DNA of 55,986 nucleotides, taken from Acinetobacter pittii ATCC 19004 = CIP 70.29 (GTDB lineage: Bacteria > Pseudomonadota > Gammaproteobacteria > Pseudomonadales > Moraxellaceae). This document shows positions 20,913 to 28,752 of this stretch, piece by piece. The notes beneath the pieces were generated by a model that worked only from the letters and a program-made list of their open reading frames with translations, searched no databases and was not told the origin of the DNA. A program made the translations under genes and the position numbers. Each line of letters starts with the position of its first letter. The first letter of the stretch is position 1. The stretch spans positions 1 to 55,986 of the forward strand of contig NZ_KB849785.1 of the NCBI RefSeq assembly GCF_000369045.1. Direction: 5' to 3'.

Positions 20913-22286
20913 ATGCATCTGCATATCTTGGGTATTTGTGGCACTTTTATGGGCTCTTTAGCACTTTTGGCTCGTGATTTAGGACATAAGGTAACTGGTT
21001 CCGATTTAAACGTTTACCCACCGATGTCTACCCAGTTAGAAAATGCAGGCATTACACTCATGCAAGGCTATGACCGTAGTCATTTACAGCCTCATCCGGA
21101 CTTGGTTATTGTCGGCAATGCCATGAAACGTGGTATTGATGCAGTCGAATATATGCTGAACGAAGGCCTACCATATATTTCTGGTCCACAATTCCTTGCT
21201 GATCATGTTTTACAAGGTAAACATGTACTTGGTGTAGCAGGTACTCACGGGAAAACAACAACTACGACCATGTTGGCTTGGGTACTTGATCAAGCTGGTT
21301 TAAATCCGGGCTTTTTAATTGGTGGTGTTCCACTTGGTTTTAGTGAAAGTGCTCGTTTAGGCGGTGGTAAATACTTCTGTGTTGAAGCCGATGAATATGA
21401 CTCTGCTTTCTTTGATAAACGTTCTAAGTTTGTTCATTATCACCCAAAAACGGCGATTTTAAATAACCTTGAATTTGACCATGCCGATATTTTTGATGAC
21501 CTAGCAGCGATTCAAAAGCAGTTCCATCATCTTGTGCGTACTATTCCAAGTGAAGGCCGTATTATTGCGCCAATTACTGAAACGCATATTGATGAAGTGC
21601 TTGAAATGGGTTGCTGGACACCAGTAATTCGTACAAGTCTAGAAGCGAATGAAAAAGCTGCTCTCTCTGCCGAACTCATTTCAATTGATGGCAGCCATTT
21701 TAAAGTACTCGAAAATGGCAATGTCGTTGGCGAAGTGAAATGGAGCATGACAGGGCAACATAGTGTGGCGAATGCTTTGGCAACCATTGCAGCCGCTCAG
21801 CATGTGGGTGTTACGCTTGAAACGGCTTGTGAAGCTTTATCTAACTTTGGCGGTGTGAAACGTCGTATGGAGTTACTCGGCACAGTCAATGGCATTGAGG
21901 TTTATGACGACTTCGCGCACCATCCAACAGCAATTGACACAACTTTAGATGGCGCACGCAAACGCTTAGGTGAACGCCGTTTATGGGCCATTATTGAACC
22001 ACGTTCAAACACGATGCGTATGGGCAGTCACAAAGATGGCTTGGCACATTCAGCACGCTTAGCAGACGAAGTGATCTGGTATCAGCCAGAAGGCTTAGAT
22101 TGGGATTTACAACCTGTGATTGAAGCTGCTTCTAACCATGCTCAAGTGAGCCGTTCACTTGATGAAATTATTGAGCGTATTGTCAATGAAGCAGGTGAGG
22201 GCGATGCCGTTGTGATTATGTCTAATGGTGGCTTCGGTGGCTTACATCAAAAATTAATGAGCGCATTAAAAGCAAAAGCTGCTTAA
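20913..22286 (+). CDS. mpl: UDP-N-acetylmuramate:L-Ala-gamma-D-Glu-meso-DAP ligase Mpl
   Basis: A 457-residue cytoplasmic ligase that attaches recycled murein tripeptide to UDP-MurNAc, short-cutting peptidoglycan synthesis. It is Mur-ligase-like: an N-terminal Rossmann domain (MHLHILGICGTFMGSLALLA), ATP loop GTHGKTTT (110-117), central-domain EADEYDSAFFDKRSKF and the C-terminal domain with YDDFAHHPTAI and EPRSNTMRMG. The first strand HILGICGTFMG distinguishes Mpl from MurC. The SD GGAGAAGG precedes the ATG. Recycling partners in the window are the transglycosylase and anmK. Confidence 0.96.
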   Translation: MHLHILGICGTFMGSLALLARDLGHKVTGSDLNVYPPMSTQLENAGITLMQGYDRSHLQPHPDLVIVGNAMKRGIDAVEYMLNEGLPYISGPQFLADHVLQGKHVLGVAGTHGKTTTTTMLAWVLDQAGLNPGFLIGGVPLGFSESARLGGGKYFCVEADEYDSAFFDKRSKFVHYHPKTAILNNLEFDHADIFDDLAAIQKQFHHLVRTIPSEGRIIAPITETHIDEVLEMGCWTPVIRTSLEANEKAALSAELISIDGSHFKVLENGNVVGEVKWSMTGQHSVANALATIAAAQHVGVTLETACEALSNFGGVKRRMELLGTVNGIEVYDDFAHHPTAIDTTLDGARKRLGERRLWAIIEPRSNTMRMGSHKDGLAHSARLADEVIWYQPEGLDWDLQPVIEAASNHAQVSRSLDEIIERIVNEAGEGDAVVIMSNGGFGGLHQKLMSALKAKAA

Positions 22287-22307
22287 ATTTCGCTTTAGAT
22301 GATTCAA

Positions 22308-22343
22308 TAAAAAATGGGTTTCAAATTGAAACCCATTTTTTAT
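22308..22343. terminator. Bidirectional terminator between mpl and ltrA
   Basis: The hairpin AAAAATGGGTTTCAA / TTGAAACCCATTTTTT lies between the convergent genes and has runs on both sides. Confidence 0.92.
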
Positions 22344-22352
22344 CAGTGACTT

Positions 22353-23537
22353 TTAAAGCTTTTCTGGCTCTATATTGGCCATAAATTTATTAGAAACCAT
22401 TAAACGTAAACTATAGACAATGCCCATCGCAAAAACGCTATATCCCACGTTATTACAAATAAACGGAATACATAAAATAATGAGCGCTGTGATTGGATAA
22501 AACCATTTCGTGATTCCAGATAAGCATTGGAACTCATAAAGTATCCAAATACAGGTGGTATAAAGCACCACACTCACCGCAACAACTATTCCCATATATA
22601 AATCAGAAATATGCGCATGATGGGTTGTAACATCCACGGCAGCAGCAAGCGCAGCACCTACCGCAGCAATACTGACAAAAACAAAATAATGACCGTATCC
22701 CCAAACAAATGGGCGCACACCTTTAACATGATGGTGCTGTTCGCTACGGTCAAAATAAGCCCACCACATTGCGAACATCAACATCAATCCACCGACCATT
22801 AAGAAAATGGCAGGGATATTCATTGATTGAGCGGCTAAAGCATCACGTATGGCATTAAAACTGCCGACAATCGACTCACCCAACACAATAATTGTGAGTA
22901 GGGCATAACGTTCTACAATATGATGAGGATGCCACGGTGTTGGAGAATATTTTTCTGCATAAATTGGAACAAATAACTCCACGACAACCAGAAATAAAAA
23001 TAGAGGTATTGAAAGTACATGAGCAAAGTTAGCCACAAGCCAGCCAATTTGTACTAAGACTATACCTATTGCATAGCGATAAGCCGTAACACGCCTTTCA
23101 GGATCATGTTTTGCTGCTCTGAGCCACTGAGTCACCAAGGCCATGCGCATGATCACATAACCGATAATGATTACATCAAAATCCTGACTACGAAATACAT
23201 CAGGGATACCTGCCGCCATCACCAATGAACCTACAATCTGTACAAAGGTAAGGCATCGGTACAATGCATCATCGTTATCGTAAGCCGAGGCAAACCATGA
23301 AAAATTCATCCATGCCCACCACAGCGCAAAAAATACCATCAGGTAGCTTGGTAATGCATGCCAGAGGTGATTTTCAATAATTGCATGATGTAACTGTTGA
23401 CCCGCTGTTGCAATCGCGACCACAAAAATTAAATCGAACAATAATTCGAGTGGAGTCGCTGCTCTATGCTGCTGATCAGGATCTCTTGGGGATAGGGGCC
23501 TCAAGCTTAATTTTATCTGTTTTTCTTGAGTAGTCAT
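22353..23537 (-). CDS. Low temperature requirement protein A (LtrA) family membrane protein
   Basis: A 394-residue polytopic membrane protein with about ten hydrophobic segments. It has the LtrA-family opening TPLELLFDLIFVVAIATAGQQLHH (about 30-53) and the central VERYALLTIIVLGESIVGSFNAI. The family was named from a Listeria mutant that grew poorly in the cold; its biochemical function is unknown. Start MTTQEK at 23537 is preferred, because an upstream in-frame start at 23603 would add a 22-residue non-conserved extension. It is convergent with mpl. Confidence 0.88.
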   Translation of the reverse strand: MTTQEKQIKLSLRPLSPRDPDQQHRAATPLELLFDLIFVVAIATAGQQLHHAIIENHLWHALPSYLMVFFALWWAWMNFSWFASAYDNDDALYRCLTFVQIVGSLVMAAGIPDVFRSQDFDVIIIGYVIMRMALVTQWLRAAKHDPERRVTAYRYAIGIVLVQIGWLVANFAHVLSIPLFLFLVVVELFVPIYAEKYSPTPWHPHHIVERYALLTIIVLGESIVGSFNAIRDALAAQSMNIPAIFLMVGGLMLMFAMWWAYFDRSEQHHHVKGVRPFVWGYGHYFVFVSIAAVGAALAAAVDVTTHHAHISDLYMGIVVAVSVVLYTTCIWILYEFQCLSGITKWFYPITALIILCIPFICNNVGYSVFAMGIVYSLRLMVSNKFMANIEPEKL

Positions 23538-23739
23538 AAAATAACGTTCTCGAATAAAGTGCCAACACGTTAACACTTTAATATTAACGCCCAGAACACG
23601 CATTAAAAAATATCTAGACCTGCTGTTTAATCTTTACTCACAAACAAACTATATTTCATTTTTGTGACAATTCTTTATCAAGATAACAGGCTTAATTCTT
23701 TATCATAGCCCACGTTTTTTGTTCTTGTTTGGAATATGA

Positions 23740-24336
23740 ATGTCTTTAGAAACACTCAACCTTAGCTTATTCCATGTGATTAATGGGGCTCAGGATGCGA
23801 GTCAATTTATCATTCGTCTTGCTATCTTTTTTGCTAATGATCTCCTCTATATTCTCTTATTCATCCTTACATTTTTATGGTTTTATGGCGATCAAGATTT
23901 AAAAAATAGGGTCATTAAATCTGTCTTTTTAACCTGCGTATCACTTTTAGTCGGTTACGTTATTTCTCTGTTTTACCATCACTCAAGACCGTTTGTCATG
24001 GGTGTGGGTACGACTTTTATTGAACATGCGCCAACAGCATCTTTTCCAAGTAATCATATGCTGATTTTCAGCACCATTGCTTTATCTTATTTGTTTGCTC
24101 AGCGCAAAATAATTGGAATTATCCTTTTATTTTTATCATTTGTAGTGGCGTGGTCACGTATTTATTTAGGTGTGCATTTCCCTTTAGACATGTTAGGGGC
24201 TTTTATTGTCGCACTACTAGTCAATACATCAGGTTATTACTTCTGGAATGCTTACGGTACAAGTTTGACGGCATTCTGTATTCATATTTATCAGATTATC
24301 TGCAAACCACTTTTAGACCGCGGTTTGATTAAATAA
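23740..24336 (+). CDS. PAP2-family phosphatase, BcrC-like undecaprenyl-diphosphatase candidate
   Basis: A 198-residue membrane phosphatase with about five or six helices. The PAP2 acid-phosphatase motifs are present: SRPF (motif 1, about 85-88), ASFPSNHM (motif 2, about 104-111, catalytic His) and SRIYLGVHFPLDMLGA (motif 3, about 138-153). The spacing and SFPSNH form resemble BcrC/YbjG enzymes that dephosphorylate undecaprenyl diphosphate at the periplasmic face, recycling the lipid carrier for cell-wall synthesis. Substrate assignment is by family. It stands alone between ltrA and the riboswitch-terC unit. Confidence 0.88.
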   Translation: MSLETLNLSLFHVINGAQDASQFIIRLAIFFANDLLYILLFILTFLWFYGDQDLKNRVIKSVFLTCVSLLVGYVISLFYHHSRPFVMGVGTTFIEHAPTASFPSNHMLIFSTIALSYLFAQRKIIGIILLFLSFVVAWSRIYLGVHFPLDMLGAFIVALLVNTSGYYFWNAYGTSLTAFCIHIYQIICKPLLDRGLIK

Positions 24337-24451
24337 CCTATAGATCTTTTTTTGCATTCAAACCACGACATTAAGTTCAGTTGCGTAATACAAAAAAATC
24401 TGCCATTCTATGTGGACTTGGATATGTTTTATCCAAAAAAGAATTTAGTTT

Positions 24452-24575
24452 GACAAGGGGAGTAGCCTCCTCCAAACATAACAGCAATGTTATGTGTCAG
24501 ATATCGTCAATACGCTTTTATTAAAAAGTCGGTATCTGAGCATCGTGAAATTCATGGTGTAGGCAAGACCTTGAT
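24452..24575 (+). promoter_or_regulatory. yybP-ykoY manganese riboswitch aptamer
   Basis: The segment starts with the family hallmark ACAAGGGGAGTAGC (24453-24466) and closes with GGCAAGACCTTG (24562-24573). P1 is formed by CAAGG (24454-24458) with CCTTG (24569-24573). Internal hairpins include CATAACAGCAATGTTATG (24476-24493) and a longer arm from about 24497 to 24538. yybP-ykoY aptamers sense Mn2+ and commonly precede TerC/Alx or MntP genes. The gene here is TerC-type, which supports the call. Confidence 0.92.
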
Positions 24576-24625
24576 CATGTTGATACAGATGTTTAATTCA
24601 TCTGGCAACTGGTCGAGGTTTTTTT
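24565..24625 (+). terminator. Riboswitch expression-platform terminator
   Basis: AAGACCTTGATCA (24565-24577) can pair, with three G-U wobbles, to TGGTCGAGGTTTT (24610-24622). An inner stem continues it: GTTG/CAAC and CAGATG/CATCTG. Seven T's follow the stem core. The 5' arm overlaps the 3' strand of aptamer P1 (24569-24573), so aptamer and terminator exclude each other. This predicts that manganese turns transcription on. Confidence 0.8.
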
Positions 24626-24655
24626 ATGCCCAATTGCCGGATGTATGGAGGATTT

Positions 24656-25612
24656 ATGGAATCGATCGGCAATTTATGGCTGTACATAGCATTCTTTGGC
24701 ATTGTCATTGTCATGCTCCTGATTGACTTTTTAGGCTTTAAACAAAAGCAAGGTCAGGATGTCTCAATTAAGCAAGCTGCTTACTGGAGTGTGGCGTGGG
24801 TAAGCGTCGCAGCCCTATTTGGTGGTGGTTTATGGCTTTACCTACAACAAACAGTTGGGGTGACCTTAGCAAACCAAAAAACTATGGAATACTTTGCGGG
24901 TTACTTACTCGAAAAGTCCCTCGCAATTGACAACGTTTTCGTCTGGTTAATGATTTTCGCAGCGTTTGCTATTCCAGCTGCACTACAACGTAAAATTTTG
25001 CTCTACGGCGTATTAGGTGCAATCGTACTACGTACCCTCTTTATTTTTATTGGTGCATGGTTCGTTCAAGAATTTTCTTGGGTACTTTATATCTTCGGTG
25101 CGTTCTTGGTATATACAGGCTTTAAGTTCTTAAAAGGCCAAGATGAAGAAACCAATATTGAAGATATCAAGCTCTTAAAATGGTTACGTAACCATATGCG
25201 TATTACACCACAGCTTGAAGGTGACAAATTCTTTGTACGTCAAAACGGTTTATTGTGGGCAACGCCGTTATTTCTAGTTTTGATTTTGGTTGAAGCTTCA
25301 GACGTGATTTTCGCAGTAGATTCTATTCCTGCTATTTTCGCGGTAACTAGCGACCCGTTTATTGTTTTAACGGCGAACTTAATGGCAATTTTAGGTTTAC
25401 GCGCAATGTTCTTTTTGCTTGCTGGCGCTGCGACTAAATTGCATTACTTACCATACGGCTTAGGCATCATCTTATTGTTCATTGGTGCGAAAATGTTGTT
25501 GCTTGATGTATTCCACATGCCAATCTGGATCTCGTTAAGCTTTATCGTAATAGTGTTAGCAATCACTGCTTACCTTTCTCTACGACACAGCAAAAAGCAA
25601 TTGCAGTCTTAA
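24656..25612 (+). CDS. TerC/Alx-family membrane protein
   Basis: A 318-residue integral membrane protein of the TerC family with about nine hydrophobic helices. Family motifs are ARG-like KSLAIDNVFVWLMIF (about 81-95) and VEASDVIFAVDSIPAIFAVTSDPFIV (about 211-236), whose acidic residues lie in membrane segments and probably bind cations. Alx-type members with a yybP-ykoY leader are involved in manganese export or homeostasis. Start ATG 24656 is chosen because GGAGG lies 4 nt upstream; an ATG at 24626 sits immediately after the terminator T-run and has no SD. Confidence 0.93.
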   Translation: MESIGNLWLYIAFFGIVIVMLLIDFLGFKQKQGQDVSIKQAAYWSVAWVSVAALFGGGLWLYLQQTVGVTLANQKTMEYFAGYLLEKSLAIDNVFVWLMIFAAFAIPAALQRKILLYGVLGAIVLRTLFIFIGAWFVQEFSWVLYIFGAFLVYTGFKFLKGQDEETNIEDIKLLKWLRNHMRITPQLEGDKFFVRQNGLLWATPLFLVLILVEASDVIFAVDSIPAIFAVTSDPFIVLTANLMAILGLRAMFFLLAGAATKLHYLPYGLGIILLFIGAKMLLLDVFHMPIWISLSFIVIVLAITAYLSLRHSKKQLQS

Positions 25613-25620
25613 TTCATCAC

Positions 25621-25651
25621 AACAAGGCATCTACACGTGAGATGCCTTGTT
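25621..25651 (+). terminator. Intrinsic terminator after terC
   Basis: The hairpin ACAAGGCATCT / AGATGCCTTGT lies 9 nt after the stop. The T-run is short (TTAT), so it may be a moderate terminator. Confidence 0.7.
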
Positions 25652-25800
25652 ATCTAAATTTTAAAAATAGACTGTACTTTAAAAAAACAGATTAATATTA
25701 TATGCCAACTTAAAATTTATCTTTCCTAATCAGAAACATAATAGATAACAGCTATTCGGTATTTTATGCCGAACATACTTATTAAAATGTGTGGAGTCTC

Positions 25801-26166
25801 ATGCGTTCTAAAAAAATTAATCTTGTCATTGTCCCTCTATTACTCACGGCATGTAGCCATAATGATGGTCCTTTAGTACAAGACGTATATAACAACCAAT
25901 ATGACTGTGCTCGCGACTGGAATAATGAAACATGTAAACAAGAAAATAGCTCCAGTGGACATGGTTCTAGCTATATTGGTAGTCGCTATTTAGGTCCTGC
26001 GTATTATCGAAATAATCGGGAAGTTTCTTTTCGCGGCAATACCTTACATCCTTACAGCAATTTGAGTGTAGGCCGACCAATTATTTCAAGCACAGCGAAA
26101 AGTTCGTCTTTTTCATCCCCAATTCGTGGTGGTTTTGGCCGTAGCGGTTTTTCTTTCGGCGGCTAA
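25801..26166 (+). CDS. YgiB-like (DUF1190-type) lipoprotein
   Basis: A 121-residue envelope lipoprotein. The signal ends LLLTAC (Cys18). The mature part has two Cys (DCARDW, ETCKQE), then Gly/Ser/Arg-rich low complexity ending GGFGRSGFSFGG. ATG 25801 has GGAG 7 nt upstream; an in-frame ATG at 25789 does not. The composition and position directly before a glutathionylspermidine-synthase-like gene (21 bp) mirror the enterobacterial ygiB-ygiC pair. Sequence identity to YgiB is inferred from this pattern, not shown. Function unknown. Confidence 0.78.
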   Translation: MRSKKINLVIVPLLLTACSHNDGPLVQDVYNNQYDCARDWNNETCKQENSSSGHGSSYIGSRYLGPAYYRNNREVSFRGNTLHPYSNLSVGRPIISSTAKSSSFSSPIRGGFGRSGFSFGG

Positions 26167-26187
26167 GTCTTTAGGCATTCACTTAAT

Positions 26188-27348
26188 ATGAAAAGAAAAA
26201 TATTTACTCCAAGACCAGACTGGCAAGTGGAGCATCAAAATATTGGTTTTGATTATTTTAATTTACCTTCTCTTGATGGCTCAATTTACTGGTCTGAAGG
26301 AGTTGCTTATGAGTTTACCCTTAAACAGGTTGAACAACTGGAAGATGCGGCAAATGAACTGCATCAGATGTGTTTATCGGTAGTAGGAGACCTCATTCAA
26401 CGGGGCGACTATCCTGCTTATTTTCAAATTCCAGAAACAGCTATAAACCATATTGAACATTCATGGAAACAAAATGCCCCTATGCTGTATGGCCGTTTTG
26501 ATTTCGCTTACGATGGGCGAAATATCAAAATGCTGGAATATAACGCCGACACGCCGACTGGCTTACTCGAAGCCTCTGTCGCGCAGTGGCTATGGATAGA
26601 ACAAGTCTCAGGCATTGCAAACCGAGATCAATTCAATAGCATTCATGAAGACCTGATTAAACGCTGGAAGACAATTTTACCGCGTGGTAGCCATGTGCAT
26701 TTTGCTGCCTGTCAGGAGGCTGGAAGGGAGGACTGGGGAAATCTCGAGTACTTGATGGATACCGCTTATCAAGCTCATCTACAGGTTTCCGAGCTTTCTA
26801 TGGAAAACATAGGTTGGAACGGGCAAGATTTTGTTGATCTCCATAATCAGCCCATTCAAAACATATTTAAGCTCTACCCATGGGAATGGATCTGGGAAGA
26901 AGCATTTTCTCAATATATCCACCCACAAACACAGTGGATTGAACCCTGCTGGAAAATGTTACTTTCAAATAAAGCAATTTTGGTTGAGCTTTGGAAGCGT
27001 TACCCAAACCATCCATTGTTGATTGAAACCCATACCTATGACCCGCAACAAGCTTTGTCTGGCAAATGGGTGAAAAAGCCGATTTTGGCAAGGGAAGGGG
27101 CCAATATTCGAGTTTTACAAGACGGCCATGACCAAGGTACGGCTTCTGGTAGCTTTTATTTTGATGACTATGACAAATACGGTTATGTCGCACAGAAATG
27201 GGTAGATACCCCATTATTTTCAGGACAACTACCTACACTCGGTTTATGGATGGTTGGACATCAATGCGCCGGCATGTCTATTCGTGAAGATTGTTATGAC
27301 ATTATCGGTAATGATGCTCACTTTGCAGCACATTATTTTGTCGAGTAA
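26188..27348 (+). CDS. Glutathionylspermidine synthase-like ATP-grasp protein (YgiC/YjfC family)
   Basis: A 386-residue protein corresponding to the synthetase (ATP-grasp) domain of glutathionylspermidine synthase. Conserved blocks are MLYGRFDFAYDGRNIKMLEYNADTPTG (about 99-125), GNLEYLMDTAYQ, KLYPWEWIWEE, and the ATP-site segment KWVKKPILAREGANI. The amidase domain of GspS is absent. It probably ligates an amine and a carboxylate using ATP, but the true substrate is unproven. It is co-transcribed with the upstream lipoprotein and followed by a terminator. Confidence 0.87.
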   Translation: MKRKIFTPRPDWQVEHQNIGFDYFNLPSLDGSIYWSEGVAYEFTLKQVEQLEDAANELHQMCLSVVGDLIQRGDYPAYFQIPETAINHIEHSWKQNAPMLYGRFDFAYDGRNIKMLEYNADTPTGLLEASVAQWLWIEQVSGIANRDQFNSIHEDLIKRWKTILPRGSHVHFAACQEAGREDWGNLEYLMDTAYQAHLQVSELSMENIGWNGQDFVDLHNQPIQNIFKLYPWEWIWEEAFSQYIHPQTQWIEPCWKMLLSNKAILVELWKRYPNHPLLIETHTYDPQQALSGKWVKKPILAREGANIRVLQDGHDQGTASGSFYFDDYDKYGYVAQKWVDTPLFSGQLPTLGLWMVGHQCAGMSIREDCYDIIGNDAHFAAHYFVE

Positions 27349-27368
27349 TAAATGCCTAGAGGTATTTT

Positions 27369-27394
27369 AAAAAGCACTTTTTAGGTGCTTTTTT
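27369..27394 (+). terminator. Intrinsic terminator after the ygiC-like gene
   Basis: The hairpin AAAAAGCAC-TTTTTAG-GTGCTTTTTT lies 20 nt after the stop. Its GCAC-N7-GTGC core also fits the NtrC-site consensus, discussed under findings. Confidence 0.85.
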
Positions 27395-27553
27395 ATTGTG
27401 CCTTCCACGTAGTCAATCAGTGCATTTTAAATATATAGCGAATAATAATTTTTGGTTTTTAAAGCTAAATTAGAACAAAAATTCAAAAAAATAATAACTT
27501 AATCTTATGTAATTTAATAGTTTTATTCTTATTTCTTTAATTAAAAATCAATA

Positions 27554-27570
27554 TTGGCAAGCTCTTTGCA
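27554..27570 (+). promoter_or_regulatory. Sigma-54 promoter of the Rieske-guaD operon
   Basis: TTGGCAAGCTCTTTGCA matches the sigma-54 consensus YTGGCACG-N4-TTGCW with one mismatch. The invariant GG (27556-27557) and GC (27568-27569) are 10 nt apart, as required. The start would fall near 27581, about 60 nt before the first gene. Nitrogen control of purine catabolism makes functional sense. Confidence 0.75.
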
Positions 27571-27600
27571 TCTCTTAAAAAGAAAAAAGCCTAGATTTTA

Positions 27601-27627
27601 AGGGCTCGCGAGAGCCCTGATTTTTTT
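27601..27627 (+). terminator. Terminator-like hairpin in the leader of the Rieske gene
   Basis: AGGGCTC-GCGA-GAGCCCT (27601-27618) with a GNRA loop is followed by GA and seven T's, ending directly at the SD AAGGAG of the next gene. By sequence it is a canonical intrinsic terminator, but it sits inside the leader. It may be an attenuator or may end an upstream transcript. Confidence 0.75.
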
Positions 27628-27640
27628 AAGGAGTGATGCC

Positions 27641-28696
27641 ATGAATGCGATTCCAACTTTAACGCCCCTTGCCATGCCGTGTAACAGCAGTTTTGAAGCA
27701 AAAGATTGGGAAATTTTATCTACCCACTGGTATCCCGTCGCACGTACTCAAGATGTCTCTACTGTACCTCAACGAGTCACGCTACTAGACGTCAATATGG
27801 CGTTATATAAAACAGAAAGTGGGGAAATTCATTTGGTTCGAGATATTTGTCCACATCGTGGGGTGCCTTTAACCAAAGGTTGGGTGGATGGTGAGGAGAT
27901 TGTGTGCCCTTATCATGGCCTACGCTATAACAGCGAAGGGAAATGCACCCAAATACCAGCTCAGCCCGAACTGACTAAAATTTCTGATCGTTTTTCTCTG
28001 ACCAAATTTCCAGTTGTACAAAGATATGGTCTCATTTGGACCAGTATTCATGGTCGTGATATTGCTAAAGCCAATATTCCTATATTAGATACTTGGGACC
28101 ACGCAGAGCATCAAGCGATTTTACCGCCTTTCGTCGATATTGGTGGTTCTAGTGGACGTCAACTTGAAGGATTTATCGATGTCGCTCATTTTGCGTGGGT
28201 ACATCACAATGCCTTTGCGAATCGGGATAATCCCATCGTCCCTAAATATCACACTGAACGTACCAACTATGGCTTAAAAACGGTCTATATCAGCAACGTC
28301 AGTAACTATCCGCATGAACTAAAACATCTCGAACCAGAAGGCTTTTCATGGAAGCGTACCTTTGATGTCTATCCACCTTTTTCAGCCGTGCTCACGGTCG
28401 ATTTTCCAGAAGGCGGGGTCTTAAAAATCTTGAATGCCTGTTGCCCTATTTCAAGCAATAAAACCCGTTTATTTGTTCCACTCACCCGTAACTTTGACCA
28501 AACAGGCGATTTAGAAAAGGTATATGCATTTAATGCCCAAATTTTTGCCGAAGATCAAGACATGGTCGAATCACAAAAGCCAGAAGAACTGCCGCTTGAT
28601 TTAATGATGGAAGCACATTTTGAAGCAGACCGTTCATCAACAACCTATCGACGGATTTTGGCTGAATGGGGACTAAGTAAACGTTATACCGTTTAA
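27641..28696 (+). CDS. Rieske non-heme iron oxygenase, HpxD-like candidate
   Basis: A 351-residue oxygenase alpha-subunit. The N-terminal Rieske domain binds a [2Fe-2S] cluster through Cys70-x-His72 (CPHRG) and Cys89-x2-His92 (CPYHG). The catalytic domain has the mononuclear iron motif EGFIDVAHFAWVHH (His183, His188). It would need an electron-donating reductase, which is not adjacent. It lies 56 bp before guanine deaminase. By analogy with Klebsiella hpxD, whose Rieske protein takes part in hypoxanthine oxidation, a purine substrate is plausible; ring-hydroxylating or N-demethylating roles remain possible. ATG follows AAGGAG. Confidence 0.85.
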   Translation: MNAIPTLTPLAMPCNSSFEAKDWEILSTHWYPVARTQDVSTVPQRVTLLDVNMALYKTESGEIHLVRDICPHRGVPLTKGWVDGEEIVCPYHGLRYNSEGKCTQIPAQPELTKISDRFSLTKFPVVQRYGLIWTSIHGRDIAKANIPILDTWDHAEHQAILPPFVDIGGSSGRQLEGFIDVAHFAWVHHNAFANRDNPIVPKYHTERTNYGLKTVYISNVSNYPHELKHLEPEGFSWKRTFDVYPPFSAVLTVDFPEGGVLKILNACCPISSNKTRLFVPLTRNFDQTGDLEKVYAFNAQIFAEDQDMVESQKPEELPLDLMMEAHFEADRSSTTYRRILAEWGLSKRYTV

Positions 28697-28752
28697 ATAT
28701 TAGCTAACTGGGGTACAATCAATCGAAAAAAGTGAAAATATAAAGGCTTTCC

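Noticed and set aside
27395..27550. Possible purine-type riboswitch upstream of the Rieske-guaD operon
   Set aside because: The sigma-54 promoter would start transcription at about 27581, so this region is not in the leader, and no known aptamer core was seen.
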